This document shows, piece by piece, positions 12,922 to 24,609 of a stretch of 64,000 nucleotides of DNA. Position numbers and translations under genes: made by a program. This stretch comes from Sapria himalayana. Taxonomy: Eukaryota; Streptophyta; Magnoliopsida; Malpighiales; Rafflesiaceae. Position 1 is the stretch's first letter, and every line of letters starts with the position of its first letter. Location: NCBI GenBank assembly GCA_029783825.1, contig JAREIK010001331.1, positions 124,137 to 188,136 on the forward strand, in the 5' to 3' direction. The notes under the pieces were generated by a model. That model was given only the letters and a program-made list of their open reading frames with translations, did no database searches and was not told the DNA's origin.

Positions 12922-13400
12922 TGTAATTTATTTTTTGACAACCTGTTTGTATAACCAAATATTATTTTTTTTAATATTTTCATGTAAGTGCAGGAAATAT
13001 AATATTAAGAGGACATGAATGTAGCAGTAGCACAATAACAGAGGTCTCGCTGACTGAACAGTAGGCCAAAATTGGAGTAGAGCCTGACCTGTCTCATGAT
13101 CCGACCCGCTCCGGTTAAATGAACAGAAAAAAAATTTAATAAAAAATGTTTTGTAATTCCATTTTCGGGTGGCTGTTTTTGGACTTGTGGAACTGTTCAT
13201 CGTCTCTCTCTCTTCTCTCTGTGCGATTTATTGCGACTATTCTGTGTGCTACATATTGTAAGACATTTCTCTAGCTTTAATTTGTAACGCATAAGAATTT
13301 TCTGGTGGATTTAACTAGTCGTACTGAGAGACTAGCAAACCACGTTATTTTCGGTGATTATTTCTCATTTTTTGATTCTATCATGGATGGTTGCAGAATT

Positions 13401-13463
<63 letters not shown>

Positions 13464-13531
13464 CTTGTTTTATGGTGTTTTTGTGTTTCTGTATCTCAAT
13501 CTCACTACCATGGAAGCACAATTGCCCAACA
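12922..13531 (+). repeat. Insert B, copy 2
   Basis: Second copy of insert B. It has the same splice-like TGCAGGA, CT-rich tract and terminal ACCATGGAAGCAC as B1, plus an expanded TA microsatellite at 13404-13461. The minus-strand frame at 12928-13200 resembles one in B3 (52823-53149), but B1 breaks it, so I do not call it coding. Confidence 0.65.
13404..13461. repeat. (TA)n microsatellite, about 29 units
   Basis: An uninterrupted alternating AT run inside insert B2. B1 (near 12110) and B3 (near 53257) have only about five units at the same place, so the expansion is specific to this copy. Confidence 0.95.
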
Positions 13532-16500
13532 ATTATATATAGTATACCAGTTTTATGTATCGATTATTTAGGTGTTTTGTCATTTAGGAGTTTAGCAATT
13601 TATGTTTTTAGGCATCTAGTGGTATATATGTTTTATTTATATTATAAAAATAATTTTTTTTTGATTTTTTTTAGATTTTCAAAGGTTATAACCTTTGAAA
13701 ATAAAATAATTTTTAAAATCTTTTGAAATGTGAATACCATGTATAATTATAATAGTCTTATTAATTATATATCATATAAATTCAATATAAATAATTTTAA
13801 TGATAGATATTATAATAATGATCAAAAATTAAATTAATAAACTATTATTAATAATATAAATATTAATTAAAATATATTTACATAAAACAAAATGATTCAA
13901 AATCAAATAAAAATATATTAATAAATAATAATATTTTAATTTTTAAATTTTTCCATCTTTTTATAAGCTTATATTTTCTTATGATTAAAAATAAATAATT
14001 TAAATAATATCTGTCTCACTCGAAATTTATTTTGTAATTAATTTTTTTAAAAATTAAAATATAAATAATTAAAATAAATATTTAAAATTATAATAAATAG
14101 AAATAAAAATGAGATTTATTATTTATTAAGTAGTATACACTATTATAAGGTTTATGTATTTAGGGATTTCGGGTTTTATGAGTAACTGATCTAAGTAAGT
14201 AAACATTTAGTGGTCTATAAGTTTTATTTAAAAAAGAAAAAACAAAAAATTTATTTTTTGTATTCTTTCTCATTTTCAAAGATTAAAATCTTTGAAAATA
14301 TAATAATTTTTAAATTTTTTTTTAAAAGTGAATACAATATTTATTTATAATAATCATAATATTTATATATCATATAAATTCAATATAAACAATTTTATTC
14401 ATAGATATTCTAATAATTATCAAAAAATAAATTAAAAATCTATTATGAATAAGATTGATATTACTTAAAATATAATATCTTAACCTAAAATGATTCAAAA
14501 GCAAAGCAAAATATATTACTTAATAATAATTATTTGTTTTTAAAATTTTTATTCTTTTTATAAGCTCATCTATTTTTTGATGAAAAATAATTTTTATAAA
14601 TTATATTCTTAACTCATAATTTTTTTTATAATTAATACAGATATACAAATAAAAAACTAAAGATCAAAATGATTTTTTTAAAAATTATAATGAAAACAAA
14701 TAAAAATGAGATTTATTAATTATTATTTAGTGTATACAAGTTTAAAGGATTATCAATATAGGGGTATCGAGATTTCGTAGTTTAGTGATTTAAGTGTTTA
14801 GGCATTTAGTGGTCTATAGGTTTTATTTAAACATTGAAATAACAAAAAAAAATATTTTTTTTTTATTTTTTCACATGTTCAAAGATTATAATCTTTGAAA
14901 ATATAAAAATTTTAAAACCTTTTTCAAAATTGAATACAATTTTTGTTATAATAATAATTAAATTTATATATCATATAAATTCAATATAAACATTTTTATT
15001 GATAAATATTCTAATAATGATCAAAAAATAAATTAATAATCTATTATTAATAAGTTAGATAACAATTAAAAGATAATTACAAAACCTAAAATGATTCAGA
15101 AACAAAACAAAATATATTACTATATAATAATTTTTTATTTTTTATTTTTCTCTTATTTTACTAAGTTTATCTATATTTTTTGTTGAAAAATAATTTATAT
15201 AAATTATATTTGTCTACCTTATAATTTATTTTGTAATTAATATTTATATAAAAATAAACAAATAAATAATTAAAATGAATATTTAAAATTATAATGAAAC
15301 AATAAAAATGAGATTTATTATTTATTATTTATTATTTAGGATATACATGTTTAAAAAATTTATCTATTTAGGGTTTTCGAGATCTAGAAGTTATTGATTT
15401 AAGTATTTAGGCATTTAATGGTTTATAGGTTTTATTCAAACAATGAAATAACAAAAGATTTAATTTTGATATTTTTTCAAATTTTCAAAGTTTATAACAT
15501 TTGAAAATATTATAATTTTAATATTTTTTAAAAATGTGAATACAATATTTAGTAATAATAAATATTATAACTATATATAATATAAACTAAATATGAACAA
15601 TTTTTTTGATAGATATTATATCAATTATCAAAAAATAAATTATTAAACTATTATTAATATGATAGATATAAATTAAAATATAATTAAAAAACCTAAAATG
15701 ATTCAAAATCAAAGTAAAATTTATTACTAAATAATAATTTCTTTTTTAGTTTTTGCATCATTTTATAAGCTTATATGTTTTTTTGATTAAAAATATTTTA
15801 TTTAAATTATATTTGTATCACTCATAATTTATTTTGTAATTAAAATTTCTATAAATTATTTATATTATATTTAAGGTTGACGAGTTTAAAAGTTTAAGTA
15901 TTAAGGGTCTTCGGGGTTTAGGAGTTTACATATTTATGTATTTAGGCATTTAATGGTTTATAAGTTTTATATAAACAATGATATAGCAAAAAATTTATTT
16001 TTGTTATTTTTTCACATTTTTGAAGGTTATAAACTTTTAAAATATTACAATTTTTAAATTTTTTTTATATGTGAATACTATATTTAGTTATGATAATCTT
16101 AATAATTATATATCATGGAAATTCAATATAAATAATTATATTAATTATCAAAAAATAAATTAATAAACTATTATTAATAAGATAGATATTATTTTAAATA
16201 TATTTGCAAAACATAAATTTATTCAAAATCAAAGTAAAATATATTACAAAATAATACTTTCTTTGATGTTTTGCTTCTTTTTATGAGTATATATTTTTTG
16301 TTATTAAAAGTAAATTATTTAAATTATATTTGTCTTCCTTATAATTTATTTTTAATTTATAATTCTATAAAAATAAACTAATAAATAATTAAAATGATTA
16401 TTTAAAATTATAATGAATACAAATGAAATAGTGATTTATTATTTATTATTCAGGATATACTAGTTTAATGGTTTAAGTATTTAGGCATTTTAGGGTTTAG

Positions 16501-19064
16501 TGATTTAACTGTTTAGGCCTTAAGTGATTTATAGTTTTTATTTAAAGAATGAAAAAATAAAAAATTTAATTTTTTGATTTTTTTTTTAATTATTGAAGGT
16601 TATAGCCTTGGAAAAAATAATAATTTTTAATATTTTTAAATGTGAATATAATATTCAGTAATAATAATCTTAATAATTATATATAATGTAAACTCAATAT
16701 AAATAATTTTATTAATAGATATTATTATAATGATCAATAAAAAATTAATAAACTATTATTAATAAGAATGATATAAATTAAAATATAATTGCAAAATTAA
16801 AATGATTCAAAATAAAAATAAAATATATTACTAAATAATAAATTTTTGTTCTTAAAATTTTGCCTCTTTTTATAAGGATATATTTTTTTTTGATGAAAAA
16901 TAAATTTTTTAAATTAGATCTGTCTCCCTAATAATTTATTTTGTAATTAATATTTCTATAAAAATAAATTGATAAATAATTAAAATAAAAATTTAAAATT
17001 ATACTTAATAAAAATTAAATCGAGATTTATGATTTTTTATTAATGTACACCAGTTTAATAGTTTATGTATTTAAATGTTTTATTGTTTAGGAGTTTAGCA
17101 ATTTATGTTTTTAGGCATTTAGTGGTTTATAGGTTTTATTTAAACAATAAAATAACAAAAAAAAATTTGTAATTTTTTCACATTTTCATAGGTTATAACC
17201 TTTGAAAATATAATAATATTTAAAATTATTTGAAATGTGAATACAATATTTAGTTATAATAATATTAATATTTATATATCATATAAATTGAATATAAAAA
17301 ATTTTATTGATAAATAATATAATAATGATCAAAATTTAAATTAATAAACTATTAAAAAAATATTGTTATTAATTAAAAAATATTTACAAAACCCAAATTG
17401 ATTCAAAATCAAAGTAAAATATATTATTGGATAATAATTTTTATTTTTTAGGTTTATACTTCTTTTATAAGCATATATTTTTTTTGATTAAAAATAAATT
17501 AATTAAAATATATAATGTCACTCTCATTATTTAATTTGTAATAAATATATCTATAAAAATAAACTAATAAATAATTAAAATGAATATTTAAAATTATAAT
17601 AAATAGAAATAAAAATTCGATTTATTAATTATTCAGTAGTATATAGTTATTTAATGGTTTATGTATTTAGGCATTATGAGGTTTAGAAGTTTACTGATTG
17701 AACTGTGTATTAATTATGTGGTTTATAGGTTTTATTTAAAAAATAAAATAATAAAAAATTTATTTTTATTATTTTTTGATATTTTCAAAGGTTATAACCT
17801 TTGAAAATATAATAATTTTTAAATTTTTTTTAATGTGAATATAATATTTAGTTATAATAATCATTATATTTATATATCATATAGATTCAAAATAAACAAT
17901 TTTATAGATAAATATTCTAATAATGATCAAAAAATAAATTAATAATCTATTATTAATAAGATAGATATCAATTAAAATATAATTACAAAACCTATAATGA
18001 TTCAGAAGAAAAGCAAAATATATTACTATATAATAATTTTTTGTTTTGAATTTTTTTTTCTTTTAAAAATATATCAATAATTTTTTGATAAAAAATAATT
18101 TATATAAATTATATTTGTCTTACTCAATTTATTTTGTAATTAATATTTATTTATAAATAAACAAATAAATAATTAAAATGAATATTTAAAATTATATCAA
18201 AAAAATGAGATTTATTATTTATTATTTATTATTTATTATTTAGGGATACCAGTTTAATTTAAATTAGATCCGTCTCACTAATAATTTATTTTGTAATTAA
18301 TATTTCTTTAAAATAAATTGATAAATAATTAAAATAAAAATTTAAAATTATACTCAATAAAAATTAAAATGAGATTTATGATTTATTATTAAGGTATACT
18401 AGTTTAATGATTTAAGTATTTAGAGGTTTTGTCGTTAAGAGTTTAGTGATTTATGTTTAAGGCTTTTAGTTGTTTATAGGTTTTATTAAAAAAAATAAAA
18501 TAACAGAAAAAATTTCTACAATTTTTTATCTTTTTCATTGTTATAACATTTGAAAATATAATAATATTTAAAATTTTTTGAAATTTTAATACAATATTTT
18601 GTTAAAATAATATTAATAATTATATATCATATAAATTTAATATAAATAATTTTATTGATATATATTATAATAATGATCAAAAATTAAATTTATAAACTAT
18701 TAATAGTAAGATAGATATTAATTAAAAAATATTTACAAGACCCAAATTGATTCAAAATTAAAGTAACTTATATTACTTGATAATAATTTTTAATTTTTAA
18801 ATTTATACTTCTTTTATAAGCATATTTTTTTATTAGATAAATAATATATCATTTAAATTATATTTGTCCCACTCATAATTCATTTTGCAATAAATATTTT
18901 TAAATAAATACACTAATAAATAATTAAAATGAATATTTAAAAATATAATAAATAGCAAAAAAATAGATTTATTAATTATTAAATAGTTTTAGCGGTTTAA
19001 TGGTTTATGTATTTAGGCATTACGAGGTTTAGGAGTTTACTGATTTAACTTTATATGCATTTAG
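13532..19064 (+). repeat. Satellite array, block 3
   Basis: Nine dyad cores start near 13676 (perfect), 14273, 14876, 15482, 16017, 16590, 17183, 17782 (perfect, extending to 30 bp) and 18531. The usual step is 535-606 bp. The 749-bp step before 18531 marks a long variant with a partial tail duplication (junction near 18250). The block ends at the hAT target site GCATTTAG (19057-19064), which is itself part of an octamer block. Confidence 0.93.
19057..19064 (+). other. 8-bp target site duplication, left (hAT copy 1)
   Basis: GCATTTAG is followed directly by the TIR. It pairs with GCATTGAG at 22754-22761 (7 of 8 identical). Uninterrupted monomers read GCATTTAGTGGTTT here, so the pre-insertion site is recovered exactly. 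Eight-base target duplications are the hAT hallmark. Confidence 0.85.
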
Positions 19065-19083
19065 TAGGAGTGCTCACGGGACT
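19065..19083 (+). repeat. hAT copy 1 left terminal inverted repeat
   Basis: TAGGAGTGCTCACGGGACT. It resembles the CAGGG/TAGGGGTG-type ends of plant hAT elements and is the partner of 22735-22753. Confidence 0.88.
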
Positions 19084-19266
19084 CGGAGATTCGCAACCCG
19101 ACCCGAAGTATTGTCTTAAAGAATCGGGAACGAGAAAAATCCGTTGACTTTGACTTTTCCCGTTATATTATGTCACGTATTTTTTATTTAGGGACGGTTC
19201 TGGATCTCAACCAATATCCATCCCGAGAACCATCCCATCCTAAAAAACTGATACTAGAACCAATAA

Positions 19267-19281
19267 TATATATATATATAA
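19267..19281 (+). promoter_or_regulatory. Possible TATA element of hAT copy 1
   Basis: A TATATATATATA run lies about 365 bp before the putative ATG at 19646, in the less AT-rich leader of the transposon. Copy 2 keeps a similar run at 40952-40968. Position and composition only; this is weak evidence in such AT-rich DNA. Confidence 0.25.
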
Positions 19282-19645
19282 CATAAAGATGCCACCAATT
19301 CCGTTACTGCCCATCCAATTCCAATGGACTTATTAATGTTCCGACGAGTTCAAGGCCACCTCAAGTCATTATAGACTTGTTCAGTTAGGTCCAGCCCTTG
19401 TCCGTCGCACTTCTGGTTGCCTCCACCGTGTCTCAGATGCCACCATCCTTTTGGTTTGTTTTTCTAACGAGAATTGAGTGATTAATTATTATTATTATTA
19501 AGTGTCTCAGTCAGTTTTGTTGTGTATTGGTTGTAGCGTTGTGGTTGGGCCGAATGAGTGGGCTGAATGTGTTACAGTCAGTTTTGTAGAGCTTTCTAGT
19601 TTGAAATATTTATATGTATTTATGCTTAACATATCATATTAATTA

Positions 19646-21783
19646 ATGGCAATGCAAATGGGACAATCCAATGGTAAACGAAAAATACTATAATTTAAAG
19701 ATGATCACATCTCAAATGATCAAAGTACTGGTAAATCCAATCATCATTTTTTCACGAACCATCCTATTGTTACGGCATGTTCTTCAATTCCAATTGTAAA
19801 AGAAAGTCAAGGTACATCTGAACCTCAAGCTCATAAAAGTATAAGTCAGATATTTGGAAAACTTATGAGATATTAGTTGATTCAGAGGAAAATAAAATTG
19901 GTAGTGCATCTTGTATATGGTGTAGGGAAAGAATATTTGGAAAAAGTGATCAAGGTACTTCCGGTTTATGGAAATACTTGAGAGAGACTTGTAGAAAATT
20001 TCCATACAAAAAAGAATTAATAAAAGCTCACAAAGGTAAAGACAAGTCATAATCTTTGTTGAGTTTCACTAAAGGTACTAGTTCAAAGGATAACAAATTA
20101 ACTTGTTGGCAATTTGATCAACAACTAGTTAGGGAGGCTTTAGTGAAAATGATAATAAAAGATGAATTGCCTTTTTTTGTTGAGAGGGATGAGTTTAATG
20201 AGTTTTGTGAAGTTGGTGTGCCTCAATTTAAAATTCCATCTAGGCACTCTATAATGAGGGATTTTTTTAATTGTTTTTGACCGAAAAGAAGAATTTATTT
20301 GATAGCATATCATCTCATTGTTGTAAAGTTTCATTGACTTCCGACACTTGGACTAGCATTCTAAATTTGCCTTATATATGTTTGACTATTCATTTCATTG
20401 ATTATCAATGGAATATGCATAAAAGGATTTTGAACTTTTGCATAATTAAAAGTCATTCCAGTGTTAATATTAGAAATGCTATTGAGTTTTGCATGAATGA
20501 ATGGGGTTTGAGAAAGTTGATGTGCATTACTGTTGACAATGCTTGAAATAATGATGTTGCAGTTGAACAATTGAAAAAAAAGGCTAGTAAAGAAAAGTGT
20601 TGTACCTTTGAGAGGCGAGCATTTTCATATGAGATATTGTACTCATATCCTAACCTTAATTATTAGAGACGGCATTCCAGTAGTTGAGTGTGCTATTCAA
20701 AAAATTAGAGGTGTGGTGAAATATGTGAGGAGCAGTCCTAAAAGATTAGATATGTTTAAGTTATGTGTTGAATAAGCAAACTTGACATATGGATCTTCAT
20801 TGCAATTAGATTGTCCTACAAGATGGAATTCAACTTATTTGATGCTACAAACTGACATAAAATATCAAAAAGAATTTGATAAGTTGGAGGACAAAGACAA
20901 AAGGTTTTTGAAGGAGTTTGGTTCAAACGTTCCAACAGAGAGAGACTGAACAAATGCCAAAATTTTGGCTCCTTTCTTGAAAACTTTTTATGAGGTAACT
21001 TGTAAATTTTCTGGCTCATAATATTCTTCCTGTAGTGTTTATTTTCATGAGATTATTCAAATTTCGAAAAAAACTGAGCTTTGTGAAAATAGTAGAGATA
21101 CAATGGTGTCCGAAATGGTTATGAAAATGAGGATAAATTTAACAAATATTGCGGTTCTCTTCAGTCAACAAACATCATATTTTTTGTCGCAGTAGTGTTG
21201 GATCCTAGATATAAGCTCAAATATCTCAAGGTTAAGAACACTCAGCATTATAGAGAGGAATTGGCTAAAAATTTGGTGAAAAAGGTTATAAATGGTTTAA
21301 ATGAGATGATGGATGATTATAAAGATTTAAATAAAGATGAATCAAAAGAAGATGATTTCTCTTCTAATCTATTGAAGAAAAATGATGATTTCTTTGATGG
21401 TAGAGATAATTTTGGTGATGATTTTTTTTGTTGAATTGGAGAAATAACAAGAAGTTGCATCTTTGGAAGAGTTGGATAGGTACTTGGAGGACAAACTTGA
21501 AAAAAAAATAGAATTGATTTTCATCTTCTAAACTGGTGGAAGGTAAATGAGGTTTGGTATCCTTCTTTGGAAAATGTAGCAATGGATGTATTTGCTATCC
21601 AAGCATCTACTGTGGCCTACGAATCTACACTTAGCACTGGGGGGAGAACTTTAAATAAATTTAGGAGTTCTTTAACACCTATTACAGATGAAGTTCTCAT
21701 ATGTCTACAAGATTAGTTGAGAAGCTCAAACAAACCTATTGAAATTGAAGAATTAGTTCAAGACCTAGATGATAAAGAATCAG
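19646..21783 (+). pseudogene. hAT transposase pseudogene, copy 1 (ZBED/RICESLEEPER-like)
   Basis: This is the remnant of a plant hAT transposase, which would have cut and rejoined its own ends in the nucleus. Recognisable in order: a BED-like zinc finger with C-x2-C at 19912-19923 (the usual later His looks replaced by Tyr in KYLRETC); the first RNase H-fold Asp in SLTSDTWTS (codon 20343); the second Asp in ITVDNA (codon 20535); a C-x2-H in an HILNLI context (about 20625-20660); PTRWNSTYLML (about 20814-20850); DPRYKL (about 21199); and the hAT C-terminal dimerisation region with the third acidic residue in YESTLS (codon 21621). Damage: TAA at codon 16 after the assumed ATG (shared with copy 2); TAA at 20050; a 1-base loss near 20270; TGA at 20544; an extra A near 20580; TAA at 20773; TGA at 20947; TAG at 21714 in place of the conserved Trp of the QDWLRSS motif. 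The three catalytic acids survive as codons, but the frame does not. The start is assumed from the first ATG after the leader. Confidence 0.88.
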
Positions 21784-22041
21784 GTTAGTATACAAATCTT
21801 GTAGATTTTAATTTCACTTTTACTTATTTTATTCATTCAATTTAATAAAAATATGGTTCAATTACAATTTTTAGAGGGGTCACAAGATCCAAATTTTCTT
21901 CCAACTATAGTTGGCCAAATAAATTTGGAATGGGTGTATTAAATTTTATAAGGTAATATTTTGTTTTTTTATTATTCTTTCATCTTAGAAATTTATGTCA
22001 ACATGATTAACACGTTTTCATCTTTGGTTGTCCTTCTATAG
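21784..22041 (+). other. Possible 3' intron of hAT copy 1
   Basis: Coding similarity stops at GAATCAG, followed by GTTAGT, a plausible donor. A pyrimidine-rich CTTCTATAG at 22033-22041 could be the acceptor. Copy 2 has the same arrangement (donor near 43470, CTTCTACAG ending near 43727). Inference from splice-like sequence only. Confidence 0.3.
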
Positions 22042-22734
22042 TGGAGGAAGAAAAGGGAGGAGTTGTAGAAGACATAATTAATTGGGTTTGGATTTTCGTT
22101 GATGTTCCGGGATGGACCTTTGAATTGATTATTATCATGGTTGTTATTAGTTGTATATTTTTTTGTTATATTAAGTGGCCTAATTTTAGCAATTACTTAA
22201 GTAGTAATTGCTGCTACCAATGTTTGTGGTCATCTTTAGCTATTCCTTAATATTTTATGTAATTGTTTAAAAAATGTAGCATTGCTATTATGATTAACTT
22301 TCACTTGGCTGAACAAAGTCAACTTGTGACAAAACAAAGAACCAAATTAAGCACACAACTCGATCCCGTTCTATTTAACATTTCTCTCCTTTTCTGCACA
22401 TCAAAGCTTTTGACAAGGTAATAGAACTCGTTGGCGGTATTCAGCCTATTTGCCAAAACAAAATTGGCCCAATTTGTGTTTGAAGGATACATAACTAAGG
22501 AATGATAAATGGTACAACAAAAGGTTTCCACATGAACTAACTTGGCTGGTTTGAATAAAATAAATTGAAAAAAATGTCAAAACTCCGTTCCATCCTAGAA
22601 TTGTTTTATCCTACCCAAAATCTCCGATCTCCATCCCGTCCTGTCCCGATATTTTCAACCTATGGGATGGGTCTGGATCTTCAAAAAAAATCTCCGAACA
22701 GTGGGAATGGACTAGAGATTTGTAATCCCCATCC

Positions 22735-22753
22735 AGTCCCATGAGCACCCCTA
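22735..22753 (-). repeat. hAT copy 1 right terminal inverted repeat
   Basis: The sequence ends AGCACCCCTA at 22753. Its reverse complement matches the left TIR at 17 of 19 positions. Confidence 0.88.
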
Positions 22754-24584
22754 GCATTGAGTGGTTTATAGTGTTTATTTAAAAAATATAATAACAAAAA
22801 ATTTATTTTTATTATTTTTTGATATTTTCAAAGGTTATGACCTTTGAAAATATAATAATTTTTAAATTTTTTTTTCAAATGTGAATACAATATTTAGTTA
22901 TACTAATCATTAAATTTATATATTATATAAATTCAATATAAACAATTTTATTGATAAATATTCTAATAATAATCAAAAAATAAATTAATAATCGATTAAT
23001 ATTAAGATAGATATTAATTAAATTATAATTACAAAACTTAAAATGATTCAGAATCAAAGAAAAATATATTACTATAGAATAATTTTTTGTTTTTGAATTT
23101 TTTTATCTTTTAATATGTTTATCTATATTTTTTTCATGAAAATTAATTTATATAAATTATATTTGTCTAACTCATAATTTATTTTTTAATTAATATTTAT
23201 ATAAAAATAAACAAATAAATAATTAAAATGAATATTTACAATTATAATGAAAATAATAATAATAATGATATTTAATCTTTATTATTTGGGTAAACCAGTC
23301 TAATTTAAATTAGATATGTCTCACTAATAATTTATTTTGTAATTAATATTTCTATAAAAATAAACTAATAAATAATTTAAATAAAAATTTAAAATTATAC
23401 TGAATAAAAATTAAAATGAGATTTATGAATTATTATTAATCTATACCAAATTTAATATTTTAAGTATTTAAAGTTTTTGTCGTTTATGACTTTAGCAATT
23501 TATGTTTTTAGGCATATAGTGGTTTATAGGTTTTATTAAAACAATAAAATAACAAAAAAAATTTGTAATTTTTTCTCATTTTCATAGGTTATAACCATTG
23601 AAAATATAATAATATTTAAAATTTTTGAAATGTGAATACTATGTATAATTATATTAATCTTACTAATTATATATCATGTAAATTCAATTTAAACAATTTT
23701 ATTGATAGATATTATAATAATGATCAAAAATTAAATTAATAATCTATTATTAATAAGATTGATATTAATTAAAAAATATCTTCAAAACCCAAATTGATTC
23801 AAAATAAAGTAAAAAATATTACTGGATAATAATTTTTAATTTTTTAAATTTTATTTCTTTTATAAGCGTATATATTTTTTTGATTATAAAAAAATTATTT
23901 AAATTATATTTGTTGCACTCATAATTTATTTTGTAATAAATATTTCTATAAAATAAACTTATAAAGAATTAAAATGAATATTTAAAATAATAATAAATTG
24001 AAATAAAAATTAGATTTATTAATTATTAAGTAATATATAGCAGTTTAATGGTTTATGTATTTAGGCATTACGGGCCTTAGAAGTTTACTAATTTTACTGT
24101 GTATGCATTTAGTGGGTTATAGGTTTTATTTAAAAATTAAAATAACAAAATATTTATTTTTATTATTTTTTGATATTTTCAAAGGTTATAACATTTCAAA
24201 ATATAATAATTTTAAAATTTTTTTCAAATGTGAATTAAATATTTAGTTATAATAATCATTATATTTATATATCATATAAATTCAATATAAACAATATTAT
24301 TGTTAAATATTCTAAAAATGATCAAAAAATAAATTAATAATTTATTATTAATAAGATAGACTCAATTAAAATATAAAAAAAAAAAACTAAAATCTTTCAG
24401 AAGAAATCAAAATATATTACTATATAATAATTATTGTTTTGAAATTTTTTATTTTAAAAAGTTAATCCATATTTATTTGATGAAAATTAATTTATATAAA
24501 TTATATTTTTCTAACTCATAATTTATTTTTTAATTAATATTTATATAAAAATAAACAAATAAATAATTAAAATGAATATTTAAA
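22754..24584 (+). repeat. Satellite array, block 4
   Basis: It begins with the right-hand target duplication GCATTGAG (22754-22761) and carries dyad cores near 22825, 23579 and 24176. The last monomer is the left arm of the foldback junction at about 24545. Confidence 0.92.
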
Positions 24585-24609
24585 TATAATTTATATAAAT
24601 TTTTTTTCA
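24481..24609. other. Foldback junction: array orientation switches
   Basis: The bases at 24481-24505 reappear as their reverse complement at 24585-24609, with a 79-base loop between. The symmetry extends outward through roughly one monomer each side: the flanking dyad cores at 24176 and 24887 are equidistant from 24545. From here to about 31165 every monomer reads on the minus strand. Confidence 0.88.

Larger units (their letters stand above)
19065..22753 (+). mobile_element. hAT DNA transposon, copy 1 (degenerate autonomous type)
   Basis: This 3689-bp element is bounded by terminal inverted repeats (TAGGAGTGCTCACGGGACT at the left; the right end read inward is TAGGGGTGCTCATGGGACT, 17 of 19 matching) and an 8-bp target duplication. 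Subterminal motifs are shared: TCGGAGATT at 19083-19091 is inverted at 22689-22697, and a GGGAYGG..TCTGGATCT motif recurs in direct orientation at 19191 and 22664. Both ends are rich in CCCG/CGGG. Inside is a plant hAT transposase gene inactivated by several stops and frameshifts. It cannot encode active transposase, but with both ends present it might once have been mobilised in trans. Homologue: 40776-44442. Confidence 0.93.

Noticed and set aside
12928..13200. Minus-strand frame in B2 similar to one in B3 (52823-53149)
   Set aside because: B1 breaks the frame and each ORF extends into flanking satellite. The resemblance is what duplicated DNA gives without selection.
13305..13726. Frames with long alternating Ile-Tyr runs
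   Set aside because: These are translation of the (TA)n microsatellite.
20140..20334. Minus-strand frames within the hAT elements (for example 20140-20334, 20816-21019, 42018-42227)
   Set aside because: They are shadows of the plus-strand transposase pseudogene, which carries the recognisable hAT motifs.
22041..22250. A separate small membrane protein downstream of the hAT transposase
   Set aside because: Not kept open in copy 2 (about 43730-43930). It begins at a splice-acceptor-like site and is more likely a terminal exon or 3'UTR of the transposon gene.
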